Source: Penium margaritaceum (Eukaryota; Streptophyta; Zygnematophyceae; Desmidiales; Peniaceae). From it: 22,500 nucleotides of DNA. This document shows positions 1-8,639 of this stretch, piece by piece; within the stretch, counting starts at the first letter, position 1, and the number at the start of each line of letters is the position of its first letter. The position numbers and the translations under genes are program-made. The DNA is taken from contig SZWC01001575.1 in the NCBI GenBank assembly GCA_023375785.1, positions 65,107 to 87,606 of the forward strand, in the 5' to 3' direction. The notes beneath the pieces were generated by a model. It saw only the letters and a program-made list of their open reading frames with translations, was not told the DNA's origin and ran no database searches.

Positions 1-2
<2 letters not shown>

Positions 3-32
<30 letters not shown>
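3..32. repeat. (GA)n microsatellite
   Basis: The window opens with about 15 uninterrupted GA dinucleotides. It is a simple repeat and is cut by the window edge, so its true length is unknown. Confidence 0.95.
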
Positions 33-36
<4 letters not shown>

Positions 37-205
37 TAGATACAAGGAGATCCAGCTCGCGGATGCAGCAATGTGCCTCACCCCGTCTCCCCAGACCCCT
101 ATGGTAGACGCCGGACATCTCACGCCATGGGCCCCTGTCATGCTAGCCCTACCAGACAAACGGGGCCCAGAGCCTATGCGAGCGCTGCTCAATGAAGAAT
201 TCTGA
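32..205 (+). CDS. small open frame, 57 codons, doubtful
   Basis: An ATG directly after the GA repeat opens a 57-codon frame ending in TGA at 203-205. The predicted peptide is Pro/Leu/Ala-rich with no transmembrane segment or motif that I recognise, although its composition is not low-complexity. It could be the last exon of a gene lying to the left, or chance. Nothing downstream continues it. Confidence 0.12.
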
Positions 206-829
206 AGCTTGACGTCGCAAGGTGTGCAGGCCTTGTCGTGCCCCACCCGTAGGTCCAGAAAGCAGGGGATTGGCTGACGCGACGCTCCAAAGAATGCGGC
301 CAAATGCGCGCGCAGCCCTGATGACACCCTTGTGCGTAGACAGAGTTATGCACTCGCCATGGATGGAATGGAGCTGGCCTCACTCGCAGCTCAAGCCCGG
401 AGGCCAAACAGAGGCATCGGCTAGTGTCACCACTTATGCCGCCACTGAGCTGGCTCGGCACAAGCGACGTTTGTTGGCCATGGAGGTCTGGAGTTGACGT
501 GTCGGCAAGGACAGCCGCAACGCAGTGGTTTGCTACTGCAAATGGACGGCATCCTCCTCACCCCAAATGGGCAGGGTTGGCTCCAGCTGCAGGGCTGTAG
601 CTACAGCCCTGCCCTTCACTGCAGGTCGGAGCTTAGCACAGGCTCCAGCCGCATTGGCAGGCGAGGGATTATCTCCAGCTCAGCGTGCATCCGCAGGCTG
701 TGGGGTGTTGAGGGGGGAAGATGAGGTGGAAGGCGGAGGGCAGACGTGGAGTTGGGGGTGGGGACGTTTGCGGCATGAGGAAGGAGCAAGGAGGAAGGAG
801 GTTGACATAGATCGATTGTTCTCTTTCCG
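206..829. other. GC-rich stretch, no gene recognised
   Basis: Short overlapping open frames exist on both strands, as expected for GC-rich DNA, but none has a recognisable domain. The notable structure is a 24-bp perfect palindrome at 589-612, listed separately. Confidence 0.5.
589..612. repeat. 24-bp perfect palindrome
   Basis: GCAGGGCTGTAG is followed immediately by its exact reverse complement, with no spacer. The dyad could extrude as a cruciform or serve as a symmetric protein-binding site. No gene start nearby suggests a regulatory role. Confidence 0.9.
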
Positions 830-1060
830 TAGCAGCAGTAGTAGCTGGAGCGGCAGCAGCGACAGCACCACCAGCAGCAGCATCAGCAGCATGGGCAGTG
901 GTGTCCACGGTGGCAGCGGTAGTTGTGACAGTGGCAGTAACGGCTGCAGGATCATCATCACCAGCGGAAGCAGCTGCGGCAGCCATCGCTGCCACTGCTG
1001 CTGTTGCCGCTACCACCGCCGACGCCGCCACTGCCAGCGCCGACAGCCATATGACGCAAA
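830..1060. repeat. imperfect CAG/GCC-type trinucleotide repeat
   Basis: The plus strand is dominated by AGC, CAG, GCC and ACC triplets with many point interruptions. Every reading frame therefore yields Ser, Ala, His/Arg or Thr-rich low-complexity peptide. Open frames on both strands here are a consequence of the composition and are not called as genes. Confidence 0.75.
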
Positions 1061-1071
1061 GTGGAGGCATT

Positions 1072-1358
1072 GCAGCCATGGTCGTGCTGAACTCCCAAGT
1101 TGTGGGGCTCTTCACCGCTGCTGCTGAGCAGCTGCTGACGCACAGCCTTACAGGCAACGACGGCGGAGGCATCAAGGAACAGTAACATGAGCCTGCACCA
1201 CAGATGCTAGTTGGACGTTGGTGACCGAGCTGGGAGACAAACACGGCGTCACAGTCCCCCTCTACTGCCCTGCCCTGCTCTTGGCAGCAGAGCTCTCACT
1301 CGCTGACTTCCTACGCCTGCTGTCGCAGTGATGCAGTCTGGTGGGGCTACAGCTCTGC
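1072..1358. repeat. direct repeat, copy 1
   Basis: This segment recurs at 1839-2147 in the same orientation with scattered substitutions and small indels. Shared blocks include GCAGCCATGGTC, GTTGTGGGGCTCTTC, GAGCAGCTGCTGACGCACAG, GATGCTAGTTGGACGTTGG and GGGGCTACAGCTCTG. In one plus-strand frame both copies encode a similar peptide containing the core AAAEQLLTHSLTG. Each copy is preceded by trinucleotide repeats, so the duplicated unit probably includes them and spans about 770 bp. Confidence 0.85.
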
Positions 1359-1359
1359 A

Positions 1360-1684
1360 GTGGCGGCGGCAGCGACAGTATCAATGGCGTGGCGGTGGCA
1401 GCACTACAAGCAGGATCACCATCAATGGTGGCGGCAGCAGCGGCAGCTGTTGCCGCCGCTGCCACTCCCATGGATGCCACAATCACCACTGCCACTGCCG
1501 CCGCAGCTGCCGCCGCCACCGCCACCACCACCACCACCACCATAAGCACTAGCACCAGCACCAACACCAGCACCAGCACCACCAGCACCAGCACCAGCAC
1601 TACTGCCATCGCCGCTGCTGTTGCCGCCACCGCCGCCGCAGCTGCCACCGCCGCTGCCGCACTGCCACCGCCGCCGCCACCGCC

Positions 1685-1722
<38 letters not shown>

Positions 1723-1825
1723 AACCCCCGCTGCTGCCATCGCCGCCACCTCTGCCTCCGCCGCCACTGCCGCCACCATCACCAAAACCAACACTGCCAC
1801 CGCCGCCACCACCGGCGCTTATAGC
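1360..1825. repeat. GCC/CCG/CAC trinucleotide repeat block
   Basis: The plus strand is a C-rich run of CCG, GCC, ACC and CAC triplets and the minus strand is correspondingly G-rich (GGC/GGT). Frames encode poly-Pro, poly-Ala, His-rich or, on the minus strand, Gly-rich peptide. No frame has a non-repetitive domain. The G-rich minus strand could form G-quadruplex or slipped hairpins. Confidence 0.85.
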
Positions 1826-1838
1826 CAATCAACACATT

Positions 1839-2147
1839 GCAGCCATGGTCGAGCTGGGATTCCAAGTTGTGGGGCTCTTCCCCGCTGCTGCTGAGCAGCT
1901 GCTGACGCACAGCCTCACAGGACGACGACGGCGGAGGCATCAAGGGACAGTAACATGAGCCCACATCACAGATGCTAGTTGGACGTTGGTGACCGAGCTG
2001 GGAGACGGACACGGCGCCACTGTCGCCCTCTGCTGCCCCGCCCTGCTCATGGCAGTAGAGCCCTCCCTCGCCGACTTCCTGCGCCTGCTGTCACATCGAT
2101 GTGGGTTGCAGCGGCAGTTACGCCGTCGGGTGGGGCTACAGCTCTGC
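1839..2147. repeat. direct repeat, copy 2
   Basis: This is the second copy of the unit at 1072-1358. The offset grows from 767 bp at the left edge to 789 bp at the right edge, mainly because copy 2 carries about 22 extra bases near 2100-2130. The copies are diverged, so this is an old genomic duplication, unlike the duplications that flank the N bases. Confidence 0.85.
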
Positions 2148-2518
2148 TTCCGCCACAGCATCCTACGCATTGGCTTGCTGCAGTCAGCGCAGTAGGCCAT
2201 GGACATGATCGAGGGCTAGGTCGGCACGACACGCTGGTGGCGATGGCGCAAAAGGACATGGGCGTGCTCACTGTGAGACGCCGTGTACTGAATCAGGGCA
2301 TAGACATGCTCAAGGGTTGTCTGGTGTCTGAAGGGCTGAGGTACGCGGAGATGTCATGTCATCCACTCATGTTCTCACAATCAGCCTGAAATGTTTGGAG
2401 AAAAAATTGCTCTTCATACAACAAAACAGAGACACAGAGCCATACAGAGATACATACCCAAACACACATACCCACACGAACACGTATGTGGACGTGCATG
2501 CACACATGCACCCTCAAT

Positions 2519-2519
<1 letters not shown>
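2148..2519. other. non-repetitive stretch, no gene recognised
   Basis: A plus-strand open frame beginning in the direct repeat at 1979 runs through here to 2389 (136 codons), but it has no recognisable motif and its first half lies in repeat DNA. Sequence composition changes to AT- and CA-rich after about 2390. Confidence 0.4.
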
Positions 2520-2585
<66 letters not shown>

Positions 2586-2801
2586 TAGGATGTACATTTT
2601 TTGCGATGTAATCTTTCAGTGGAAGGGCACATGGTGGTGACGTTATGAGCGCAACTGAGAGGCACTCACTGTGTCGTTCAGGAAGGATGCAAGAATCTCC
2701 ACCACCTCCCTTAGGCCATCGATGGCATGAGTGGCATCGGAAGGCCCGGGACAAGCTGACTCTGCTTGTCCGCCATGCTCTCCATACCCATGAGTGCCAT
2801 C
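2520..2801. repeat. left copy of a duplicated contig end: (AC)n plus unique DNA
   Basis: An uninterrupted AC tract (2520-2582) is followed by about 219 bp of unique sequence that stops abruptly at the N. The same sequence restarts after the N at 2804-3085 with a constant 284-bp offset. The only difference I could see is one base inside the AC tract (A at 2551, C at 2835). See the finding on the N at 2802. Confidence 0.95.
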
Positions 2802-2802
2802 N
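2802..2802. other. assembly gap (single N)
   Basis: A lone N joins two contig ends that carry the same 282-bp sequence. This is how some scaffolders mark an overlap that was predicted but not merged. Confidence 0.9.
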
Positions 2803-2803
<1 letters not shown>

Positions 2804-2869
<66 letters not shown>

Positions 2870-3085
2870 TAGGATGTACATTTTTTGCGATGTAATCTTT
2901 CAGTGGAAGGGCACATGGTGGTGACGTTATGAGCGCAACTGAGAGGCACTCACTGTGTCGTTCAGGAAGGATGCAAGAATCTCCACCACCTCCCTTAGGC
3001 CATCGATGGCATGAGTGGCATCGGAAGGCCCGGGACAAGCTGACTCTGCTTGTCCGCCATGCTCTCCATACCCATGAGTGCCATC
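2804..3085. repeat. right copy of the duplicated contig end
   Basis: This matches 2520-2801 base for base except for one position in the AC tract, and then continues into new sequence after 3085. The short open frames inside it are duplicates of each other and carry no recognisable domain. Confidence 0.95.
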
Positions 3086-3206
3086 CGGATTCACACGCTG
3101 TGAATCCTCTTGGCATTTGAGCTGTGTGGCAACTTGGACCAGGAATTGGTCGGCTTTCATGAGTTGTGCAGCGGCATCTGCATTTCAATGCACAGGATAT
3201 GCACCG

Positions 3207-3272
3207 TACATGGGTATGACATGCACAGTACATGGGTATGACATGCACAGTACATGGGTATAACATGCACAA
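3207..3272. repeat. 22-bp tandem repeat, three copies
   Basis: The unit TACATGGGTATGACATGCAC plus AG occurs at 3207-3228 and 3229-3250 identically, and at 3251-3272 with two changes. A degenerate half unit may precede it. No coding signal is attached. Confidence 0.9.
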
Positions 3273-3655
3273 GCTACGCGCAGGCGAGCACTCGTGCACA
3301 TGCATCTCTTCTCACAAGGAGGCTGTGGGTATGCCCCTTCATGAATGCATGACAATGGAAGAAGGACAATTCATCAAATGTTTTTCATAACCCAAAAACA
3401 TCTCTCTTGCCATGGCTTTTCTCTGTTTCCTTGCTTTTCTTCTTGTTCTATTATCCCTAAGGTGTGGTGACAGACAAGTGAGCAACCATGACACAACCTC
3501 AAATGTGAGAAGGTAAACCAAGGCTCCCTGTCCAGGACCCCACACTCAGAATCCCTATGGTGTGCATTTCTGTGCTTCTCTGAGGAAGAGAAAGCGCCTC
3601 TAAACAACGATGACAAGCATGACAGCCCAACGATTACGCTGCTGCCGCCGCCGCT
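3273..3655. other. intergenic, no gene recognised
   Basis: This is ordinary mixed-composition sequence between the 22-bp repeat and the start of the GAC/AAC repeat zone. Short minus-strand frames are present but lack motifs. Confidence 0.4.
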
Positions 3656-4176
3656 GATGACGATGACGACGTAGATAACAATGATGTTGACGAAAACGAT
3701 GACGACAACGACGAAGACAACAACGACACTGACGATGACGACGACAACGATGACAACAACGACTACAACCACAACAAAAACGATGGCGACCACGACGACG
3801 ATGACGAATACGAAGATGACAACAATGACGACGACGATGATGACGATGACGACGAAGACAACAAAGACGAAAACAACGAAGATTGAAATGATCTTGACAA
3901 TGATGACGACAATGGTGAAGACTATGACATCGACGATGACAATGGGGCAGTCATTCTCCTTTCTGTTGGTCTGTTAGTTGTTATCGTCGCCTTTTCTGCC
4001 AGCAACGCGCAGCTCCTTGCACGCCCGCAAAAAATGTTGTGCTTTACAAAACCGTCCTTGCCATGGCCACCACCGCGGCTACCAAAACATTGTCATGATC
4101 TATGCGGAAAAACAGAAACGATGACAGTAGGGCCGTCAGTCATGGGGCCAAGGCAGCAACACTTGCCGTGGCAGCA
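3656..4176 (+). other. Asp/Asn-rich repeat frame running into a hydrophobic stretch
   Basis: Imperfect GAC/GAT/AAC repeats at 3656-3943 encode mostly Asp and Asn in the frame that starts at 3656. The same frame continues past the repeats into a strongly hydrophobic stretch (about 3947-4003, core VILLSVGLLVVIVAF) that could be a membrane segment, and closes with TGA near 4174. One TGA interrupts the acidic tract at about 3885 and there is no clear ATG upstream. It may be an exon remnant or chance. The other plus frame gives Thr/Met repeats and the minus strand gives Val/Ile repeats. Confidence 0.2.
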
Positions 4177-4344
4177 GCTGCCCCAGTGAGGACAAGAACT
4201 GTGACGCCCATGGCAACGGAGACAGCAAACGCAACAACGGCGACAGCCACAAAGCCAACCATGACAAAGCAGATGATCACACTGGCAAGGCTCACGAATG
4301 CTAATGGTGCTCGCGGCCCTGATTGCAGCAGCGCCAACGACATT

Positions 4345-4670
4345 GATGACAGTGATGCTGCCAGCAAGACAGCACAGACACCGACTCTGCCACCAACAAT
4401 GATGACGAAGACAACAACAAAAATGACGACAACAACGACAACGACGACGACGACGATGACAACAACAATGACAACGATGAGGACAACGACGATGGTAACA
4501 ATGATGACGATGACGGCGACGCCGATGCCTATGCCGATGACGACAACGAAGACAGCGACGACGACGATGACGATGACGACGACGAAGACAACGACAACGT
4601 CGACAACGATGACGACGACGACGATGTTGACGATGATGACGATGACGATGACAATGACAACAACAACGAT

Positions 4671-4760
<90 letters not shown>

Positions 4761-4882
4761 TATGCTGACGATGATGATGACAATGACGACGATGATGATA
4801 TAGATGATGACGACAATGAGGACAATGATAACACCTACAACTACAATGATGACACCAATACCGTTAATGATGTCAACATTTA
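4345..4882 (+). repeat. GAC/AAC/GAT repeat block with Asp/Asn-rich frame
   Basis: A second, purer stretch of GAC, AAC and GAT triplets. One plus frame, open for about 178 codons and ending in TAG at about 4880, is almost entirely Asp and Asn. It has no ATG at its left end. The other plus frame gives Thr and the minus strand gives Val/Ile. This frame differs from the Asp/Asn frame of the first block, so the two are not a single uninterrupted reading frame. I call it a repeat, not a gene. Confidence 0.7.
4671..4754. repeat. (GACAAC)14 perfect hexanucleotide repeat
   Basis: Fourteen consecutive identical GACAAC units sit inside the imperfect GAC/AAC block, with a trailing GAC. The purity implies recent slippage expansion compared with the degenerate surroundings. 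Confidence 0.95.
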
Positions 4883-4929
4883 GGACAAGTGCAATCATAG
4901 CGCGGCCGTTCCTGGGGCAACTTCTCGGA

Positions 4930-5125
4930 CGACGGCGATGGCTTCAACGACAATGAAGACAACAGTAATGACGACGGCAACGAGGACGACGACAATCATG
5001 ACGAGGATAACAATGACGACCACGACGACGACAACGACGACGACGACGATAACGGCAAGGATAAAGACAACATCGACAATGAAAACAGCAACAGCAATGA
5101 CAGCGACTGCAAGACTGAACATCAA
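4930..5125. repeat. third imperfect GAC/AAC repeat block
   Basis: GAC, AAC and ACG triplets continue after a short unique gap and grade into unique sequence by about 5130. The frames are low-complexity on both strands. Confidence 0.75.
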
Positions 5126-5250
5126 CAAAGATGACTAGTGAAGCCAACAATGTCTACAACAAGGACTATGACAACGATGGCAACGACAAGAACGAAAAAT
5201 AGCAACTGCAGTCGTGGTGGGGTGTGGCAGGGATTACAATGACAACAAAG

Positions 5251-5278
5251 ACCTGCAGGTCATGACTCACCTGCAGGT
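5251..5278. repeat. two 10-bp palindromes, 18 bp apart
   Basis: ACCTGCAGGT, a perfect palindrome, occurs at 5251-5260 and again at 5269-5278. The 12-mer TCATGACTCACC that overlaps the second one recurs at 5343-5354. The arrangement resembles paired dyad sites, but no function can be assigned. Confidence 0.8.
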
Positions 5279-5342
5279 GGAAAAGGAGATGACAAAAGGG
5301 AAAGCATAGATGGAAGAAGACGAGGAAGAGAAATCTGGAACC

Positions 5343-6557
5343 TCATGACTCACCATGGCAACTGCGCTGTGCGCTACGCATGCATTTGTACACCTCTACC
5401 GCACCAGTTAGCCTCGCCAAGCAGCAGGCGCCACCGTCAGAGCGTGAAGAAGATTGCGACTGATGCTTGGGTGGCGAAGTGCATGGAGAAGGTGACGGTG
5501 CTCGCGACCATGCTGGTAGTTGTGTTGGTGATGGTGGTGGTGGTGGTGGCGGTGGCGGTGTATGTTTTGAGAAATCAGCCGCATAGACACTTCCAGATGC
5601 AATTCCATGGTTTGACTTGCTGAACGAGGACAATGGAGGTGTGGGCACATTTTTCTGCGTTGCTGCTGGTTTTTTTGCTGCCGCTGTTGTTGCAGGTGGT
5701 GGTGATGGTATTGCTGCTCCTGTCCCCGTCCTACCTTGCGCCAGAATTTCTCCCCCTGTCAGTGGGAACAACCGTTTCTTGAACACGGAAACAAGAGCAT
5801 TGCTCCGTTCTGCTGGTGCTGCTGCTGCTTGTCCTGCCCTTGCTGGCATGCTTTTAGTTGCTATTGCGGCTTGCGCTGGTGTGCGTGGAGCTGTGGGTGG
5901 AGCCAAGTCTTTTGCAGAGCACTTCTGAGGGCTTCTGCTGCCGCTCGAAGGTGCTGCTCCAGCTGCAGCTCCAGCTGCAGCTGCAGCTGCTTCCTTGCTG
6001 TCCTTCCCTGCTGCTCGTGAGAGCTCTGCCGCTGCCACGCCCTTCGTAGATGAGCGAGCTGCTGCTTCCGGCGCCCCATTTGCTGCTGCACATGTTGCTG
6101 CCACCGGTGGTGTTGCTTTAGGTGATGCTGCCGCCGCGTTATTTGATGGTGCCGGGGCGGTTGTGCCCTTTGCTGCTTCAGGACCGCTTGTTGATGAAAG
6201 CAGGGGGTGTAAGGCATTGGCGCGGGTGGGTGTTGCTGATGCTACCGCGCCATTCGCCGGTGTAGCTGGGGGGCGGACTCCGCGGTGTGCTGGTGCGTCC
6301 CGCGTCTCTGAAGCTCTTGCCTGGCGTGCAGAGCTGCTGCTGCTGCTGTTCTGCCAATTGGCTGGTTCTGCCAAGCCTGGCTGCAGCTGACTACCACAAT
6401 CCACTTTGGTGGTGGTGCTCGCGCTCGTTTGCGCTGGCTGTGGCTGCGGCGGCGGCTGTGGCTGTCCCAAGCGGCTGCACGCGCCGCGTGCGGGTGTGAG
6501 TGTGCATGGGTAGGCCTGCACGCGCCGCGTCGGCTGCGAGCGGTGCGAGGCTGGCAT
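5343..6557 (-). CDS. hypothetical Ala/Pro/Ser-rich protein, 404 aa
   Basis: I do not recognise this product. The frame runs from an ATG at 6557 to a stop at 5343-5345, and an in-frame TGA lies a few codons upstream of the ATG, so this is the first possible Met unless an intron intervenes. The predicted protein is largely disordered: a basic, Gln/Pro-rich N-terminus, six Ser at 71-76, poly-Ala around 190-202, a run of nine Pro at 334-342, and a Cys-containing tail. The only ordered-looking piece is at about residues 252-275 (core LVSVFKKRLFPLTGGE). It has no signal peptide or membrane segment. GCN-type repeats leave parts of the opposite strand open too, so strand choice rests on length and on that ordered core. 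It could be a chance frame in biased DNA. Confidence 0.35.
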   Translation of the reverse strand: MPASHRSQPTRRVQAYPCTLTPARGACSRLGQPQPPPQPQPAQTSASTTTKVDCGSQLQPGLAEPANWQNSSSSSSARQARASETRDAPAHRGVRPPATPANGAVASATPTRANALHPLLSSTSGPEAAKGTTAPAPSNNAAAASPKATPPVAATCAAANGAPEAAARSSTKGVAAAELSRAAGKDSKEAAAAAAGAAAGAAPSSGSRSPQKCSAKDLAPPTAPRTPAQAAIATKSMPARAGQAAAAPAERSNALVSVFKKRLFPLTGGEILAQGRTGTGAAIPSPPPATTAAAKKPAATQKNVPTPPLSSFSKSNHGIASGSVYAADFSKHTPPPPPPPPPSPTQLPAWSRAPSPSPCTSPPKHQSQSSSRSDGGACCLARLTGAVEVYKCMRSAQRSCHGES

Positions 6558-7195
6558 AGCTTCGCCTTCGCTGGCGGCTCACGCGGCGTTGTGGGAGGTC
6601 CACTCAGAAAGGGAGCAGAGGAGGTGAAACAGGCACTTTCCACAACCTCACGAAAAGTAAAACTTTTTTGGCTCCGCCTCTGCTGCCTGCCAGCAGCTGG
6701 CCCCACAGCTAGTCGAGCGACGAGGGGAGCGCGCTTAGGAACGGGCGGGCGTGGGTGATGGACGGCATTCCCCCGCTAGGCCCTTTTGCGGCAACAACCT
6801 TAGGCCTCGAATGGAAAATGCGCATCGGGTGGCCGCAAATCGCCCAGACCGCCCAACCGCGTCGAAAAAATGTTTTCACTCACCGCCCTCGTCGAAAGAC
6901 GTCGCAGAAGCATTGAGACTGACGGTCGCGGTGTTCTGCATTTTGACCACTATGAACGCCTCCTTTTCGACCGGCACTTCAAGTAGCGCAGCTGACCACA
7001 CCGGCAGTTTGTCGACTCTGTCGGACGTCGTCCATCCTCGATAGTATCAGCATCTGTTATGGAATCGAACTCCATCCGGACTGTGAGGTCCCAGGTCGCA
7101 GTCTTGCGAAAATGTCTATCTTTGCGGCCGTAACCAAACAGGCCTTCATCATGTGTCAGTTTGGATGCGCGGTGCGAGCTCGCAACTTCAACATT
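6558..7195. other. intergenic, no gene recognised; possible 5' flank of the 404-aa frame
   Basis: GC-rich at the left and mixed toward the right. Short frames on both strands lack motifs. If the minus-strand frame ending at 6557 is a gene, its promoter would lie here, but I see no convincing TATA element on that strand. Confidence 0.35.
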
Positions 7196-7199
7196 CAAA

Positions 7200-7420
7200 A
7201 ACTGAAAACAAAAAGGGTTATTTCTCTCGATTGGCCATTTTCAGTGATCCTCTGAAAACTGGCCGCGACTCGCCATCGACATCCGTTTTGGCCATAAGTT
7301 TCTCTCGTGACCAAATTTGGCCATATTTGATCACGGTGCGCAGCTTGCCTTCCTGTTTCGGACATATTCGAGCGCAAGCCCCGGCTCCTTCTTTCAAATA
7401 TGGCCATGAACGCGGCCCAC
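7200..7420 (-). repeat. inverted repeat, left arm, with TGGCCA periodicity
   Basis: Read on the minus strand, this segment aligns collinearly with 8244-8440 on the plus strand. Matching blocks include (G/T)TCATGGCCAT, GAGAAACTT followed by ATGGCCAAAA, GGCCAG followed by GGATCAC, and TGGCCAA. TGGCC(A/G) cores lie at 7232, 7260, 7289 and 7318, spaced 28, 29 and 29 bp, with another at 7401. The arms are clearly diverged. A minus-strand open frame (7195-7434) overlaps the arm but is not aligned in frame with the other arm. Confidence 0.7.
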
Positions 7421-7434
7421 AAGAAAAAATTCAA

Positions 7435-8243
7435 GAGTGCTTAAAACATTTATAAACGTAGCCCCTTTAAACGTTTAGAGTCACCCTAACACCTCCTTAG
7501 TGTCGAGAGGTCAAAAGATGCGCACAATGGGTAAAGAGATAACCTTGAAGCATAAATTTCTTAACTTATATCATGATGAACATTTCATGACTGTAAATCC
7601 TGCATAGTGGTTGGAAATTTTCTTCAAAATTCTATGTTAAAAAAACTACGATCCCGCTTCAATTATTTCGTAAAACTTATGGTCGTGTTGTTCATTAAAT
7701 GAAACGACCATCTATAGAAGCTACAAAACTTATGAAATGAGTGGGACCACATCTTCATATTCAACTTCTTGTAGAAATGTAAGATACCATATCAATTTTT
7801 TGCATGATTTTTGGTCGTGATAGGTTTATCGTAACTTCAATTCATATTTTCTCATATGTCCAAGGAAAAGAGAGATGTCTCAAATTTCTTGGCGATGTAA
7901 ACTGTTTTCTAAAAATATTTTGGAAGAATTCCTAAGTCAATGTATACGTGTTGCAAATGAACATTTTAAACATAATAGTTTCATTGATTACTATTCACAT
8001 ACATTTTTTCAATAGACATTTAGGGATGTTAAGATACTACACATACGCAAATAAATAACTAAAAGATGAATATTTCGTACAATTATTAGACATACTCATC
8101 TATTCAATCATTGTTGGAGATTTAATTTTCACCCATTATGCACATATTTTGATCCCTCGACATTATGAATAAGCTTTAGTAGATTGAAACTCTTTAAGAG
8201 GATACATTCTTCAATTTTTCTTGCACTCGCAACCTTTTACCGT
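7435..8243. other. AT-rich spacer between the inverted arms
   Basis: About 800 bp of AT-rich sequence with no open frame worth reporting and no recognisable RNA gene. It is much more AT-rich than the arms. If the arms are ends of a transposable element this is its internal region, and it carries no visible transposase. Confidence 0.5.
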
Positions 8244-8454
8244 CGGCTGCATTCATGGCCATGTTTGGAAGGAGCAAGCTCGTGCACATACATGGCTAAA
8301 CTTGCAAATTGCTCTCTATTGTGGCAGAATTAGATAACAAGAGAAACTTTATGGCCAAAATGGATGACGACACTAAATCGTGGCCAGGTTTCCAAGGATC
8401 ACAAAAGAGATGGCCAAACCCGAAAATTGACCAATCAAAAGGAGGTGTTGACCA
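8244..8454 (+). repeat. inverted repeat, right arm, with TGGCCA periodicity
   Basis: TGGC-(C/T/A) cores occur at 8256, 8293, 8322, 8352, 8381 and 8411. The last five are spaced 29, 30, 29 and 30 bp, followed by two TGACCA variants at 8428 and 8449. The segment is the plus-strand counterpart of 7200-7420. A 62-codon plus frame (8309-8497) covers it, but it is not conserved in frame in the left arm, so I treat this as repeat DNA. Confidence 0.7.
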
Positions 8455-8635
8455 AGGCACAGAAGGATCTCATGTCCGCCTCCCTTACCTAACTTGAAAG
8501 AGGGTGCTTTGTGCAACGCCTTAGCCTTAAAAAATTCAACCATCTACATTCAAACATCAATACTTTCAACCTATTTGAGGTCCATTTAAAATGCCAAAAA
8601 AAAACTATTCAAGCATATGCGCATGTGTAAAGGGC
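8455..8635. other. junction between inverted repeat and truncated retroelement
   Basis: AT-rich sequence with an A9 run at about 8597-8605. Recognisable integrase coding sequence on the minus strand stops near 8640. I see no LTR copy here. Confidence 0.4.
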
Positions 8636-8639
8636 TGAG

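Noticed and set aside
1262-1828. Gly-rich minus frame and Pro/Ala-rich plus frame in the GCC/CCG block
   Set aside because: Products of trinucleotide composition; no conserved domain or consistent frame.
4102-4898. Thr-rich plus frame and Val/Ile-rich minus frame through the GAC/AAC repeat
   Set aside because: All frames of an interrupted GAC/AAC repeat are open; no non-repetitive domain supports either frame.
8293-8454. 29-30 bp TGGCCA periodicity considered as a CRISPR array
   Set aside because: Only a 6-bp core recurs; CRISPR repeats are longer and near-identical, and there are no cas genes.
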